Shown one piece after another: positions 47,742 through 55,827 of a stretch of 64,000 nucleotides of DNA; the first letter of the stretch is position 1, and each line of letters begins with the position of its first letter. The notes beneath the pieces were generated by a model. It was given only the letters and a program-made list of their open reading frames with translations. It made no database searches and was not told the origin of the DNA. The translations under genes were made by a program, and so were the position numbers. Source of the stretch: Chloroflexota bacterium (lineage in GTDB: Bacteria > Chloroflexota > Limnocylindria > Limnocylindrales > CSP1-4); NCBI GenBank assembly GCA_003169735.1, contig PNAP01000031.1, forward strand, positions 20,844 to 84,843, given 5' to 3'.

Positions 47742-47771
47742 GACGCCCCCGGGGCGCGGTCCGGGGGCGTC
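47742..47771 (-). terminator. Strong hairpin downstream of tRNA-Glu
   Basis: GACGCCCCCGG-ggcgcggt-CCGGGGGCGTC perfect 11-bp stem. Confidence 0.6.
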
Positions 47772-47784
47772 GGGGAGATTCGTT

Positions 47785-47861
47785 TGGTACCGCATACCGG
47801 ATTCGAACCGGTGGTCTCCGCCTTGAGAGGGCGGTGTCCTGGGCCTCTAGACGAATGCGGC
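47785..47861 (-). tRNA. tRNA-Glu (anticodon CTC), CCA encoded
   Basis: GCCGCATTCGTCTAGAGGCCCAGGACACCGCCCTCTCAAGGCGGAGACCACCGGTTCGAATCCGGTATGCGGTACCA. Confidence 0.94.
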
Positions 47862-47913
47862 GCAATGCCTCGAGGGCACGGGCGAGTCTAGCACGGCCTC
47901 TCGGCGACGCATC

Positions 47914-48798
47914 CTACAGGCGATGCGCCTCCAGGAAGGCACGGATCGCGTCCGCGGCTTGCTCGTGGCTCTCCTCGCCCAGCACCAGGCCGTAGTGCGA
48001 ATGGGCACCGAACGGCAGGTACTCAGCCCCAAGCCAGTGGGCGAGACGCTCGCTGTCCGCCTCGGCGAAGAGGCGATCCAGTCCGCCGCCGAGGACGAGC
48101 GTCGGGATCTCGGCCACGGCGTCGGGGTCCACGAGCAGTCCCTCGAGCATCTGGCGCCGCGCCAGGCCCGACTCGGCACCCATCAGGTGCTGGATGCGGA
48201 CGATGTCGGCGCGCGTCAGATCGACGTTCTGCCGTGCCACGATGGCCGGCGCACCGGCCCAACCGATGAGCTCGGAGCGGAACATCGCCGGCACGAGTCG
48301 GGCGATGTGCGGCGGCGGGTCGGTGCGGATGGGGCGCGGCAGCGCAGGGCTGATGAGGACGAGCCCGAGCACGTCCATCGATTCGGCGATCTTCAGGGCG
48401 AGCAGGCCGCCGAGGCCATGCCCGACGACCACGGCCGGCCGCCCGAGCGCCGCCAGGCCGGCCGCCGCATCAGCCACGTAGCTGGCCAGGTCGAGTTCGG
48501 TCAGGTCGGCCGTGTCGGACCAGAAGTGGGCCCGCAGGTTGAGCGCGTGCCCTTCCCAACCGCGCTGCGCGAAGTAGGAGAGATACCGCTCCCAGAGCCA
48601 CGAGCCGCCGAGTTCGCCGTGGAGGAAGAACAGCGGCCGCCGTCGCGAGCGGCGTTCCGGCAGCCAGGATTCGATGTAGAGGCCGCGCTCCTCGACGAGG
48701 ATCTCGTCCTTGCGTATGGGGCGAAGCGGGCGAGGTTCGCCGGCGATGCCCTCGGTCGATTCCTCGACCGCCTCCGGCCCTGGGCCCCGGGTACCCAT
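47914..48798 (-). CDS. Alpha/beta hydrolase
   Basis: PLFFLHGELGGSWLWERYLSYFAQRGWEGHALNLRAHFWSD, VVVGHGLGGLLALKIAE, PTLVLGGGLDRLF. Confidence 0.85.
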   Translation of the reverse strand: MGTRGPGPEAVEESTEGIAGEPRPLRPIRKDEILVEERGLYIESWLPERRSRRRPLFFLHGELGGSWLWERYLSYFAQRGWEGHALNLRAHFWSDTADLTELDLASYVADAAAGLAALGRPAVVVGHGLGGLLALKIAESMDVLGLVLISPALPRPIRTDPPPHIARLVPAMFRSELIGWAGAPAIVARQNVDLTRADIVRIQHLMGAESGLARRQMLEGLLVDPDAVAEIPTLVLGGGLDRLFAEADSERLAHWLGAEYLPFGAHSHYGLVLGEESHEQAADAIRAFLEAHRL

Positions 48799-48800
48799 GG

Positions 48801-50123
48801 TCACGGCTCGAGCGGGTTGAAGAGCAGGCCGGTCGGGGCCTTCGGAAAGAAGTAGGTCGACTTCTGGGGCATCACGCCGCCAACGTCGGCAACGCGGATG
48901 ACGTCCGCTACCGGTGTCGGATCGAGCAGGAACGCGGCATCGGCGCGGCCTTCGTCGACCTGGGCGATGGCGTCCGCGGCGTCCTTCGTGTACGTCACGC
49001 GCTCGCCGCCGACGAGCGCGACGGCGTCGATGCCGGCGAGCGGTCCGAGCGCCGCCGCGAGCACTGCCGCGTCGATCCAGCGGGCGGCTTCCGGGACGGC
49101 CGCGTCCAGCAATGGCGACATCTGGTCGCGCCGGACGGTCAGGATCGCACCGCCGTCCTGCGTCCACACCCCGAACCGGCCACGCCCTCCCGCGCCCGCG
49201 CCCGCGCTCGGCCGAGACATCCGCGCGAGCAGGTCGACCGCGTCCGCGACTCGCTCGACCTGGAAGAGGTCCGCCGCGGCGCCGAGCAGGCCCGCGCCAC
49301 CCGCCGGCAGCTCGTGGATCAGCCGATGGGTCGCGAGGAGGGCCGGGGCATCCGCCACGTCGTAGACGAGCGCGAGCACGTAGTCGTACGGCGGATCGCT
49401 CTCGCAGGCCTGGTTCTTGCTGCGTTCCTCGCGGTAGCGCAGCGCGGTCTCGTAGCGGTGATGGCCATCGGCGATGGTCAGCGGCCGCCCGGTGATAGCC
49501 GTGACGAGCGCCTCTGCCGCACCCGGCGGTTCGCCTTCTCCCGCGGTCGGGCAGGCCCACAGGCGATGGTGGATACCGTCGTGGTCGGTCGCCTCGACGG
49601 TCGGCGCGCCTGCCGTCACCGTGGCGATCACATCCGCGGCCGCCGAATCTTCCTGGACGAAGACGATGGGGCTGAGGTTGGTGCCGGTCGCCTTCAGCAG
49701 CCGGTAGCGATCCTCCTTGGGCCCACTCATCGTCCGTTCGTGGGGGCGAACGTCGCTCTCCGGCCCGAACGCCGCGAGGCGGAGGCGAACCATGGCGCCG
49801 CGGGTGACGCGCTCGCGGCCGCTCCCCGGCTCTCGGTAGCGCATCTCATGGACGTAGACCGACGCCCGCGGATCCTTGCGCAGCGTCCCGTCCGAGCGCC
49901 ACTCAGCGAGCGTCCGGGCTGCCGCTCGATAGCGGCCGTCGGCATCGGCCGGATCGGGGCTGGTGGGCAGTTCCAGGCGGACGGCGTTGCGCGCGTCACG
50001 TTCCAGCAGCGCCTGCTGTTCGGCGGGCGAGATGATGTCGTACGGCGGGCAGAGCACGGCCGCGATGTCAGGCACGCGCGAAGGCTCGTAGCGGAGCGCC
50101 CGAAACGGGCGGACGGTGGGCAT
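48801..50123 (-). CDS. DUF1015 domain-containing protein
   Basis: MPTVRPFRALRYEPSRVPDIAAVLCPPYDIISPAEQQALLERDARNAVRLELP...LTIADGHHRYETALRYREE. Confidence 0.9.
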   Translation of the reverse strand: MPTVRPFRALRYEPSRVPDIAAVLCPPYDIISPAEQQALLERDARNAVRLELPTSPDPADADGRYRAAARTLAEWRSDGTLRKDPRASVYVHEMRYREPGSGRERVTRGAMVRLRLAAFGPESDVRPHERTMSGPKEDRYRLLKATGTNLSPIVFVQEDSAAADVIATVTAGAPTVEATDHDGIHHRLWACPTAGEGEPPGAAEALVTAITGRPLTIADGHHRYETALRYREERSKNQACESDPPYDYVLALVYDVADAPALLATHRLIHELPAGGAGLLGAAADLFQVERVADAVDLLARMSRPSAGAGAGGRGRFGVWTQDGGAILTVRRDQMSPLLDAAVPEAARWIDAAVLAAALGPLAGIDAVALVGGERVTYTKDAADAIAQVDEGRADAAFLLDPTPVADVIRVADVGGVMPQKSTYFFPKAPTGLLFNPLEP

Positions 50124-50214
50124 CGCGCGCATGGTACCCGGCGCGGCCGCACGACCCGTGGCAAGGCTCACGACCTCCGGCGGATGGCGACGCACGTGGA
50201 TGGCGCCACTCCCC

Positions 50215-50220
50215 TAGCAT
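50215..50220 (+). promoter_or_regulatory. -10 element TAGCAT, 6 nt before GTG 50227 (leaderless candidate)
   Basis: TAGCAT-cggcgg-GTG. Confidence 0.5.
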
Positions 50221-50226
50221 CGGCGG

Positions 50227-51168
50227 GTGAAGCCGTTCCGTTTCCTGGCCGATGCGACCGAGGTGGTCGACGGCAAGACGCTCACCGAGCGCGCCCGCCG
50301 CGCCGAAGACCTCGGCTACGACGCGCTCGTCTCGCCCGACCACCTGCTCGAGATGCTGGCGCCGATCCCGGCCATGGCCCACATCGCCGCCGTGACCGAG
50401 ACACTGCGCATCGGGTTCTTCGTGCTCAACAACGACCTGCGGCATCCGGCCGTCGTGGCGCAGGACCTGGCCACGCTCGACATCCTGAGTGGCGGTCGGC
50501 TGGACGTGGGCATCGGCGCCGGGTGGAACGTGCCGGAATACGAGCAGACGGGCATCCCGTTCGATCCGGTCGGCGTCCGTGTCAGCCGCCTCGAGGAAGG
50601 CATCGCCGTCCTCAAGGGCCTCTTCGCCGACGGCCCGTTCTCGTTCAAGGGCACGTACTACACGATCACCGAGATGGACGGCCAACCCAAGCCCGTCCAG
50701 AAGCCGCACCCGCCGTTCATGATCGGCGGCGGAGGCAAACGGGTCCTGTCGCTGGCCGGCCGCGAGGCGGACATCGTCAGCCTGGCGCCACGCATCGCCA
50801 AGAACCGCCGGAGCGATCCTCGCAGCGTCACCTTCGAGGCGACCGCCGAGAAGATCGACTGGGTCCGGGAGGCGGCCGGCGATCGATTCGACCAGATCGA
50901 GTTCAACATCTATCCGTCGCTGTCGGACGTCATCGTGACCGACGATGCCCGCGGTGAGGCGGCCAAGCTCCAGGATCGCGTCAGGGAGCGCACCGGAGTC
51001 GAGATGTCGATCGAGGACCTGCTTCACTCGCCGCAGGTCTACATCGGGTCGCTGGACGGCCTGACCGAGAAGTTCATCGAACTGCGCGAAGTGCTCGGCA
51101 TCACCTCGATCATGGTCGGCGAGATCGAACAACTGGCACCCATCGTGGCGCGCCTCAAGGGCACGTGA
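50227..51168 (+). CDS. LLM-class F420-dependent oxidoreductase
   Basis: RAEDLGYDALVSPDHLLE, LRIGFFVLNNDLRHPAVVAQDLATLDILSGGRLDVGIGAGWNVPEYEQTGIPFD, PPFMIGGGGKRVLSLAGREADIV. Confidence 0.92.
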   Translation: MKPFRFLADATEVVDGKTLTERARRAEDLGYDALVSPDHLLEMLAPIPAMAHIAAVTETLRIGFFVLNNDLRHPAVVAQDLATLDILSGGRLDVGIGAGWNVPEYEQTGIPFDPVGVRVSRLEEGIAVLKGLFADGPFSFKGTYYTITEMDGQPKPVQKPHPPFMIGGGGKRVLSLAGREADIVSLAPRIAKNRRSDPRSVTFEATAEKIDWVREAAGDRFDQIEFNIYPSLSDVIVTDDARGEAAKLQDRVRERTGVEMSIEDLLHSPQVYIGSLDGLTEKFIELREVLGITSIMVGEIEQLAPIVARLKGT

Positions 51169-51224
51169 CGCGCGCGCATGTCCGTGGCGCTGGCCGCAAG
51201 ATTCGACCGATGCGGTGCCTGGGC

Positions 51225-51230
51225 TAGGCT
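51225..51230 (+). promoter_or_regulatory. -10 element TAGGCT, 6 nt before ATG 51237 (leaderless candidate)
   Basis: TAGGCT-tggccg-ATG. Confidence 0.45.
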
Positions 51231-51236
51231 TGGCCG

Positions 51237-51707
51237 ATGCGGCATCGCCGATCCCGCCTGCGTGTCTTGGCGATCGTCGGATTCGCGGCGTGCCTGGCGG
51301 CCTTTATCTCGGGGTGTGATGAGACGCCGACCTCGAGCGGCGACCTGCTCGACATACCGAGCGCCATGGCCCGCAACGGCGTGACCATCACCAATTCGAT
51401 CGCCGGCGGTTCGGCCTGCCCTTCTCAGGCTCTCGCTGACAACGCGCTCCACCTGACGGTCGCGACTGCCGCCGACCCCCAGCCGCGCGATGTCTATCTC
51501 TACGACTTCCGAGCGGCGAGCTTCGCCTCGACCGACCCGCAGGTGGACGCCTGCGTGACCGAGTACGAGCTTGCCAACGGCGGCCAGACGGCTGACCGGA
51601 TCGACGTGGCACCGTTCCGAGCGATCGGCATGGGCTGGTCCGACGACTTGAAGCGGGACATCCAAGCGGCGCTGCTCGATTCGCTGACGGGGGGCGCGGG
51701 CCAATGA
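51237..51707 (+). CDS. Hypothetical lipoprotein
   Basis: MRHRRSRLRVLAIVGFAACLAAFISGCDETPTSSG (lipobox-like). Confidence 0.65.
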   Translation: MRHRRSRLRVLAIVGFAACLAAFISGCDETPTSSGDLLDIPSAMARNGVTITNSIAGGSACPSQALADNALHLTVATAADPQPRDVYLYDFRAASFASTDPQVDACVTEYELANGGQTADRIDVAPFRAIGMGWSDDLKRDIQAALLDSLTGGAGQ

Positions 51708-53704
51708 GCGGGCACATGAGCGATCACCCGATCTTCGGCCGGGACGTGCCCGAAGCGGCATGGCGCCCTACGCCGGAGCTCCTGGCGAGCAGCCGATTGG
51801 CTCGCTTCCTGCGCGCCTCGGGCGAGCCGGACCTCGAGGCGCTCCAAGCGCACGCCACGGCGGATCCTGCGTGGTTCTGGGGTGCGGCCGCGGCCGACCT
51901 GGGATTCGACTGGCAGCGACCCTTCCGCGAGGTGGTCGATCTGTCCCGTGGCCCCGAATGGTCGCGCTGGTGGATCGGCGGCGCGTTCAACTACGCGGCG
52001 GCAGCCGTCGACCCGCGAGCGACGAAAGATCCCGAGGGCCTGGCGCTCACGTGGGAAGGCGAGGACGGCGAGATCCGGCGGTTGACGAACGCGGAGCTCA
52101 AGCGCCAGGTCGACCGCGCGGCCGGCATGTTCGCCAACGAGGGCGTCAAGGCCGACGATCGCGTGGGCATCTTCCTGCCGCTGCTGGTCGAGACCGTCGT
52201 CGCCGTGCTGGCCCTTGGCCGCCTCGGCGCGATCTACACGCCCATCTTCTCCGGGTATGCGGCACCGGCGGTGGCGAGTCGCCTCAACGATTGCGGCGCC
52301 ACGGTCCTCGTGACGGCCGACGGGTTCCGCCGCCGCGGCGGGATCGTGCCGCTCAAGCAGACCGCCGATGCTGCGGTCGAAGCTGCCCCGTCGGTCGCCC
52401 GCGTGCTCGTCGTGCGCCGCCTCGGCGCATCGGCCCCGGAAACGCCGTGGCGGGATGGAAGGGATCGCTGGTGGGACGAAGCGATGGCGAACCCAGCTGT
52501 CCGCCCGCTGACCGAGGCGCCCGAAACGGACCCCGAAACGCCGTACATGATCATCTACACCTCGGGCACCACCGGCCGGCCGAAGGGCGCCGTCCACGTC
52601 CACGGCGGCTTCCCCATCAAGGGCGCGCAGGATCTCGCCCACTGCTTCGACCTCGGACGTGGCGACACGCTCTTCTGGTTCACCGACCTCGGCTGGATGA
52701 TGGGCCCGTGGGCCATCTCCGGCGCGCTCCTGCTCGGCGCGAGCCTCGTCATCTACGAGGGCACACCCGATTTCCCGGGGCCCGACCGGCTGTGGGCGAT
52801 GGTGGCTCGCCACCGCGTCACCCACCTGGGTCTCTCCCCGACGGTCATCCGTGCCCTGATGGCGCACGGCACGGAGCCGCTGCGTGGCCACGATCGGTCG
52901 TCCCTGCGCGTCCTCGGGTCGACCGGCGAGCCGTGGAACCCCGAACCCTGGTGGTGGTTCTTCCGTGAGGTCGGCGAGGGGCGCTGTCCGGTCATCAACT
53001 ACAGCGGCGGCACGGAGGTCAGCGGCGGCATCGTGTCGTGCAACCCGCTGACGCCCATCAAAGCGACTTCCTTCGGTGGCCCGAGCGTGGGTACCGCCGC
53101 CGATGTCATCGGGCCGGATGGGTCGAGTGTGCGCGGACAGGTCGGTGAGCTGGCCATCCGCCAGCCGTTGCCGGGCATGACGCGCGGGTTCTGGAACGAC
53201 GCGGAGCGCTATCTCGAGGCGTACTGGTCGCGCTTCCCGGGCACGTGGGTGCATGGCGACTGGGCGCGCATCGATGACGACGGCTACTGGTACATCCAGG
53301 GCCGCTCCGACGACACGCTCAAGGTCGCAGGCAAGCGCGTCGGACCGGCCGAGGTCGAGAGCGCAGCGGTGGCCCATCCATCGGTGCTGGAGGCGGCCGC
53401 GGTCGGCGTCCCGCACGAGATCAAGGGCGAGGCCATCGTCCTCTTCTGCGTCCTTCGTCGCGGCGAGACGGATTCGCCAGGGTTGCGCGCCTCGATCTCG
53501 GCGCGCGTCGTGGCGGAGATGGGCAAGGCGCTCAAGCCAGAGGCCGTGATCGTGGTCACGGAGCTGCCCAAGACGCGTAGCGGCAAGGTCATGCGCCGGG
53601 TGGCGCGCGCGGCGTACATCGGTGCGGACCCGGGCGACATCTCGGCGCTGGAGAATCCGCTCGCGGTCGAGGCGATCCGGGCGACCGGCGAGCCGACCGG
53701 GTGA
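51704..53704 (+). CDS. AMP-forming acyl-CoA synthetase (acetyl-CoA synthetase-like)
   Basis: MIIYTSGTTGRPKGAVHVHGGFPIKGAQDLAHCFDLGRGDTLFWFTDLGWMMGPW, VINYSGGTEVSGG, YWYIQGRSDDTLKVAGKRVGPAEVESA, PKTRSGKVMRRVAR. Confidence 0.94.
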   Translation: MSGHMSDHPIFGRDVPEAAWRPTPELLASSRLARFLRASGEPDLEALQAHATADPAWFWGAAAADLGFDWQRPFREVVDLSRGPEWSRWWIGGAFNYAAAAVDPRATKDPEGLALTWEGEDGEIRRLTNAELKRQVDRAAGMFANEGVKADDRVGIFLPLLVETVVAVLALGRLGAIYTPIFSGYAAPAVASRLNDCGATVLVTADGFRRRGGIVPLKQTADAAVEAAPSVARVLVVRRLGASAPETPWRDGRDRWWDEAMANPAVRPLTEAPETDPETPYMIIYTSGTTGRPKGAVHVHGGFPIKGAQDLAHCFDLGRGDTLFWFTDLGWMMGPWAISGALLLGASLVIYEGTPDFPGPDRLWAMVARHRVTHLGLSPTVIRALMAHGTEPLRGHDRSSLRVLGSTGEPWNPEPWWWFFREVGEGRCPVINYSGGTEVSGGIVSCNPLTPIKATSFGGPSVGTAADVIGPDGSSVRGQVGELAIRQPLPGMTRGFWNDAERYLEAYWSRFPGTWVHGDWARIDDDGYWYIQGRSDDTLKVAGKRVGPAEVESAAVAHPSVLEAAAVGVPHEIKGEAIVLFCVLRRGETDSPGLRASISARVVAEMGKALKPEAVIVVTELPKTRSGKVMRRVARAAYIGADPGDISALENPLAVEAIRATGEPTG

Positions 53705-53720
53705 TGACGCGATCTCGGCG

Positions 53721-54551
53721 ATGAGCGACGACCGGCACGCGTCGGTGCTCACCAGCACGCGCAACCCGCGCTTCCGCGCCGCGCTGGAGCTGCGCGAGGG
53801 GCGCGAGCGGCGCCGCCAGGACCGCATCCTCATCGATGGCCTGCGCGAGATCGAGCGTGCCCTGGAAGCCGGCGTGCGCCCGGTCGAGGCCTACGTCGAC
53901 ATCGACCGGATGGGCGGTCCCGGCCTGACCGAGCTGCTCGATCGCCTGGCCGCTGCCGGAGCGGCCATCGTCGAGGTCACGCCGCGACTCCTCGACCGTC
54001 TCGCCTACGGCGATCGCGATGTCGGCGTCGTGGTCGTGGCCGAGACGCCGCACGCCGCCCTGGATGGGCTACGTCTTCCCGTCGAGCCGCTCATCGGCGT
54101 CATCGAAGGGGTCGAGAAGCCAGGCAACCTGGGCGCCATCCTGCGCACGGCCGATGGTGCTGGGCTCTCGGCGCTCATCGTCGCCGAGCCGGGCACGGAC
54201 CTATTCAATCCCAACGTCATCCGCGCCAGTCTTGGCACTGTCTTCAGCGTGCCCGTTGCGGTGGCATCGACCGGCGAGGTGCTGGAGTGGCTGGGCAGCC
54301 GCGGCATCGCTATCGTCGCGGCGCGCGTCGAGGGGGCGGTGGACTACGCCGACGCCGACCTGACCGGGCCGCTCGCCATCGCCCTCGGCAGCGAAGCGCG
54401 CGGGCTGAGCGATGCATGGGCGGAACTCGCCGTCGCCGCGGTCCACATCCCGATGCTCGGCGTCGTCGACAGCCTCAACGTCTCGGCGACCGCCGCCGTC
54501 CTGTTCTACGAGGCATTGCGCCAGCGCCGCGCGAAGAACCGCGCCCGCTGA
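53721..54551 (+). CDS. SpoU/TrmH family RNA 2'-O-methyltransferase
   Basis: STRNPRFRAALELREGRERRRQDRILIDGLREIERAL, GVIEGVEKPGNLGAILRTADGAG, IALGSEARGLSDAW, IPMLGVVDSLNVSATAAVLFYEALRQR. Confidence 0.93.
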   Translation: MSDDRHASVLTSTRNPRFRAALELREGRERRRQDRILIDGLREIERALEAGVRPVEAYVDIDRMGGPGLTELLDRLAAAGAAIVEVTPRLLDRLAYGDRDVGVVVVAETPHAALDGLRLPVEPLIGVIEGVEKPGNLGAILRTADGAGLSALIVAEPGTDLFNPNVIRASLGTVFSVPVAVASTGEVLEWLGSRGIAIVAARVEGAVDYADADLTGPLAIALGSEARGLSDAWAELAVAAVHIPMLGVVDSLNVSATAAVLFYEALRQRRAKNRAR

Positions 54552-54568
54552 GCGGATCGGCAGGCACG

Positions 54569-55741
54569 CTATTGGACTCGAAGGTCGAGCACCTTGCGGC
54601 CGATGACGAGGCGCTGGATCTGGCTGGTCCCTTCGCCGATCTCGGTCAGCTTCGCATCGCGCAGGTAGCGCTCGACCTTGTATTCCTCGACGTAGCCGTA
54701 GCCGCCGTGGATCTGCACGGCGTTGTTGGTGGCGCGCTGGCTGACCTCGGACGCGAAGAGCTTCGCCTGGGCAGCGGCAAGACCGTAGTCGCGCCCCTGA
54801 TCCTTCAACCACGCGGCGCGATAGACCATCTGGCGAGCAGCTTCGATCTCGGTCGACATGTCGGCGACCATGAAGGCGACACCCTGGAAGGTGCCGATGG
54901 GACGGCCGAACTGCTTGCGCTCGCGCGCGTAGGCGATGGCGGCGTCGAGGGAGGCCTGCGCGATGCCGACCGCCATGGCGCCGATGGAGATGCGACCTCC
55001 GTCGAGGATCTTGAGGAACGTCTTCCAGCCATCGCCGCGACCGCCGAGCATCTGGTCGGCCGGGATGCGGCACTCTTCGAAGAGCAGCTCCCCGGTGGCG
55101 CTTGCGTGGAGGCCCATCTTCTCCTCGAGCCGACCGACGGAGAAACCGGGCGTATCGGCCGGGACGATATAGGCACTTATCTCGGGCGTGCCATCGTCGC
55201 GCGCTCCGGAGCGGGCGGTGACGATGTACGTGGCTGCCTGGCCGGCATTGGTGATGAAGCGCTTGCGGCCGTTGAGCACCCAGTGGTCGCCGGTACCGTT
55301 GGTGGCCATCTCGAATCGGGCGATCGTTCGCGTCCCGCCGGAGTCGGAACCCGCCTCCGGCTCGGTCAGGCCGTACGCACCGAGGACGTGGCCCTGGGCC
55401 ATCGGCCGGAGGTAGCGCTGCTTCTGCTCCGGCGACCCAGCCAGGTGGAGCGGCCCGCAACCGAGCGAAGTGTGCGCGGCAACGATGATGCCGAGCGAGC
55501 CCCAGCTGCGCGACAGCTCCTCGATGGCGATGGCGTAGGCCAGCGTGTCGAGGCCGGCGCCGCCTTCATCCTCGGGGATGTTGACGCCGAGCAGGCCCAT
55601 CGGGCCGAGCATGGCCACGATGTCAGTCGGGAAGCGCCTCTCGCGTTCGTGCTCCTCGATGACCCCTTCGACCTCACGTGCGCAGAAGTCCTGGATCGTC
55701 TGACGCAGCAGGATGTGCTCGGGCGAGAGGTCAAAGTCCAA
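54569..55741 (-). CDS. Acyl-CoA dehydrogenase
   Basis: AYGLTEPEAGSDSGGTRT, LNGRKRFITNAGQAATYIVTA, IHGGYGYVEEYKVERYLRDAKLTEIGEGTSQIQRLVIGRKVL. Confidence 0.94.
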   Translation of the reverse strand: MDFDLSPEHILLRQTIQDFCAREVEGVIEEHERERRFPTDIVAMLGPMGLLGVNIPEDEGGAGLDTLAYAIAIEELSRSWGSLGIIVAAHTSLGCGPLHLAGSPEQKQRYLRPMAQGHVLGAYGLTEPEAGSDSGGTRTIARFEMATNGTGDHWVLNGRKRFITNAGQAATYIVTARSGARDDGTPEISAYIVPADTPGFSVGRLEEKMGLHASATGELLFEECRIPADQMLGGRGDGWKTFLKILDGGRISIGAMAVGIAQASLDAAIAYARERKQFGRPIGTFQGVAFMVADMSTEIEAARQMVYRAAWLKDQGRDYGLAAAQAKLFASEVSQRATNNAVQIHGGYGYVEEYKVERYLRDAKLTEIGEGTSQIQRLVIGRKVLDLRVQ

Positions 55742-55827
55742 TCAGGGCTCCTTGGCGTTGGCGGCGTCGCCTCGGATGGTAGCCCTCCCGACGCGACGCC
55801 GCTGCCGTATGCACCCTCGCTCGGAGG

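Noticed and set aside
51500-53833. 777-aa minus-strand ORF opposite the acyl-CoA synthetase
   Set aside because: Shadow ORF: Arg/Ala/His/Gly-rich composition without motifs; the plus strand carries a clear acyl-CoA synthetase.
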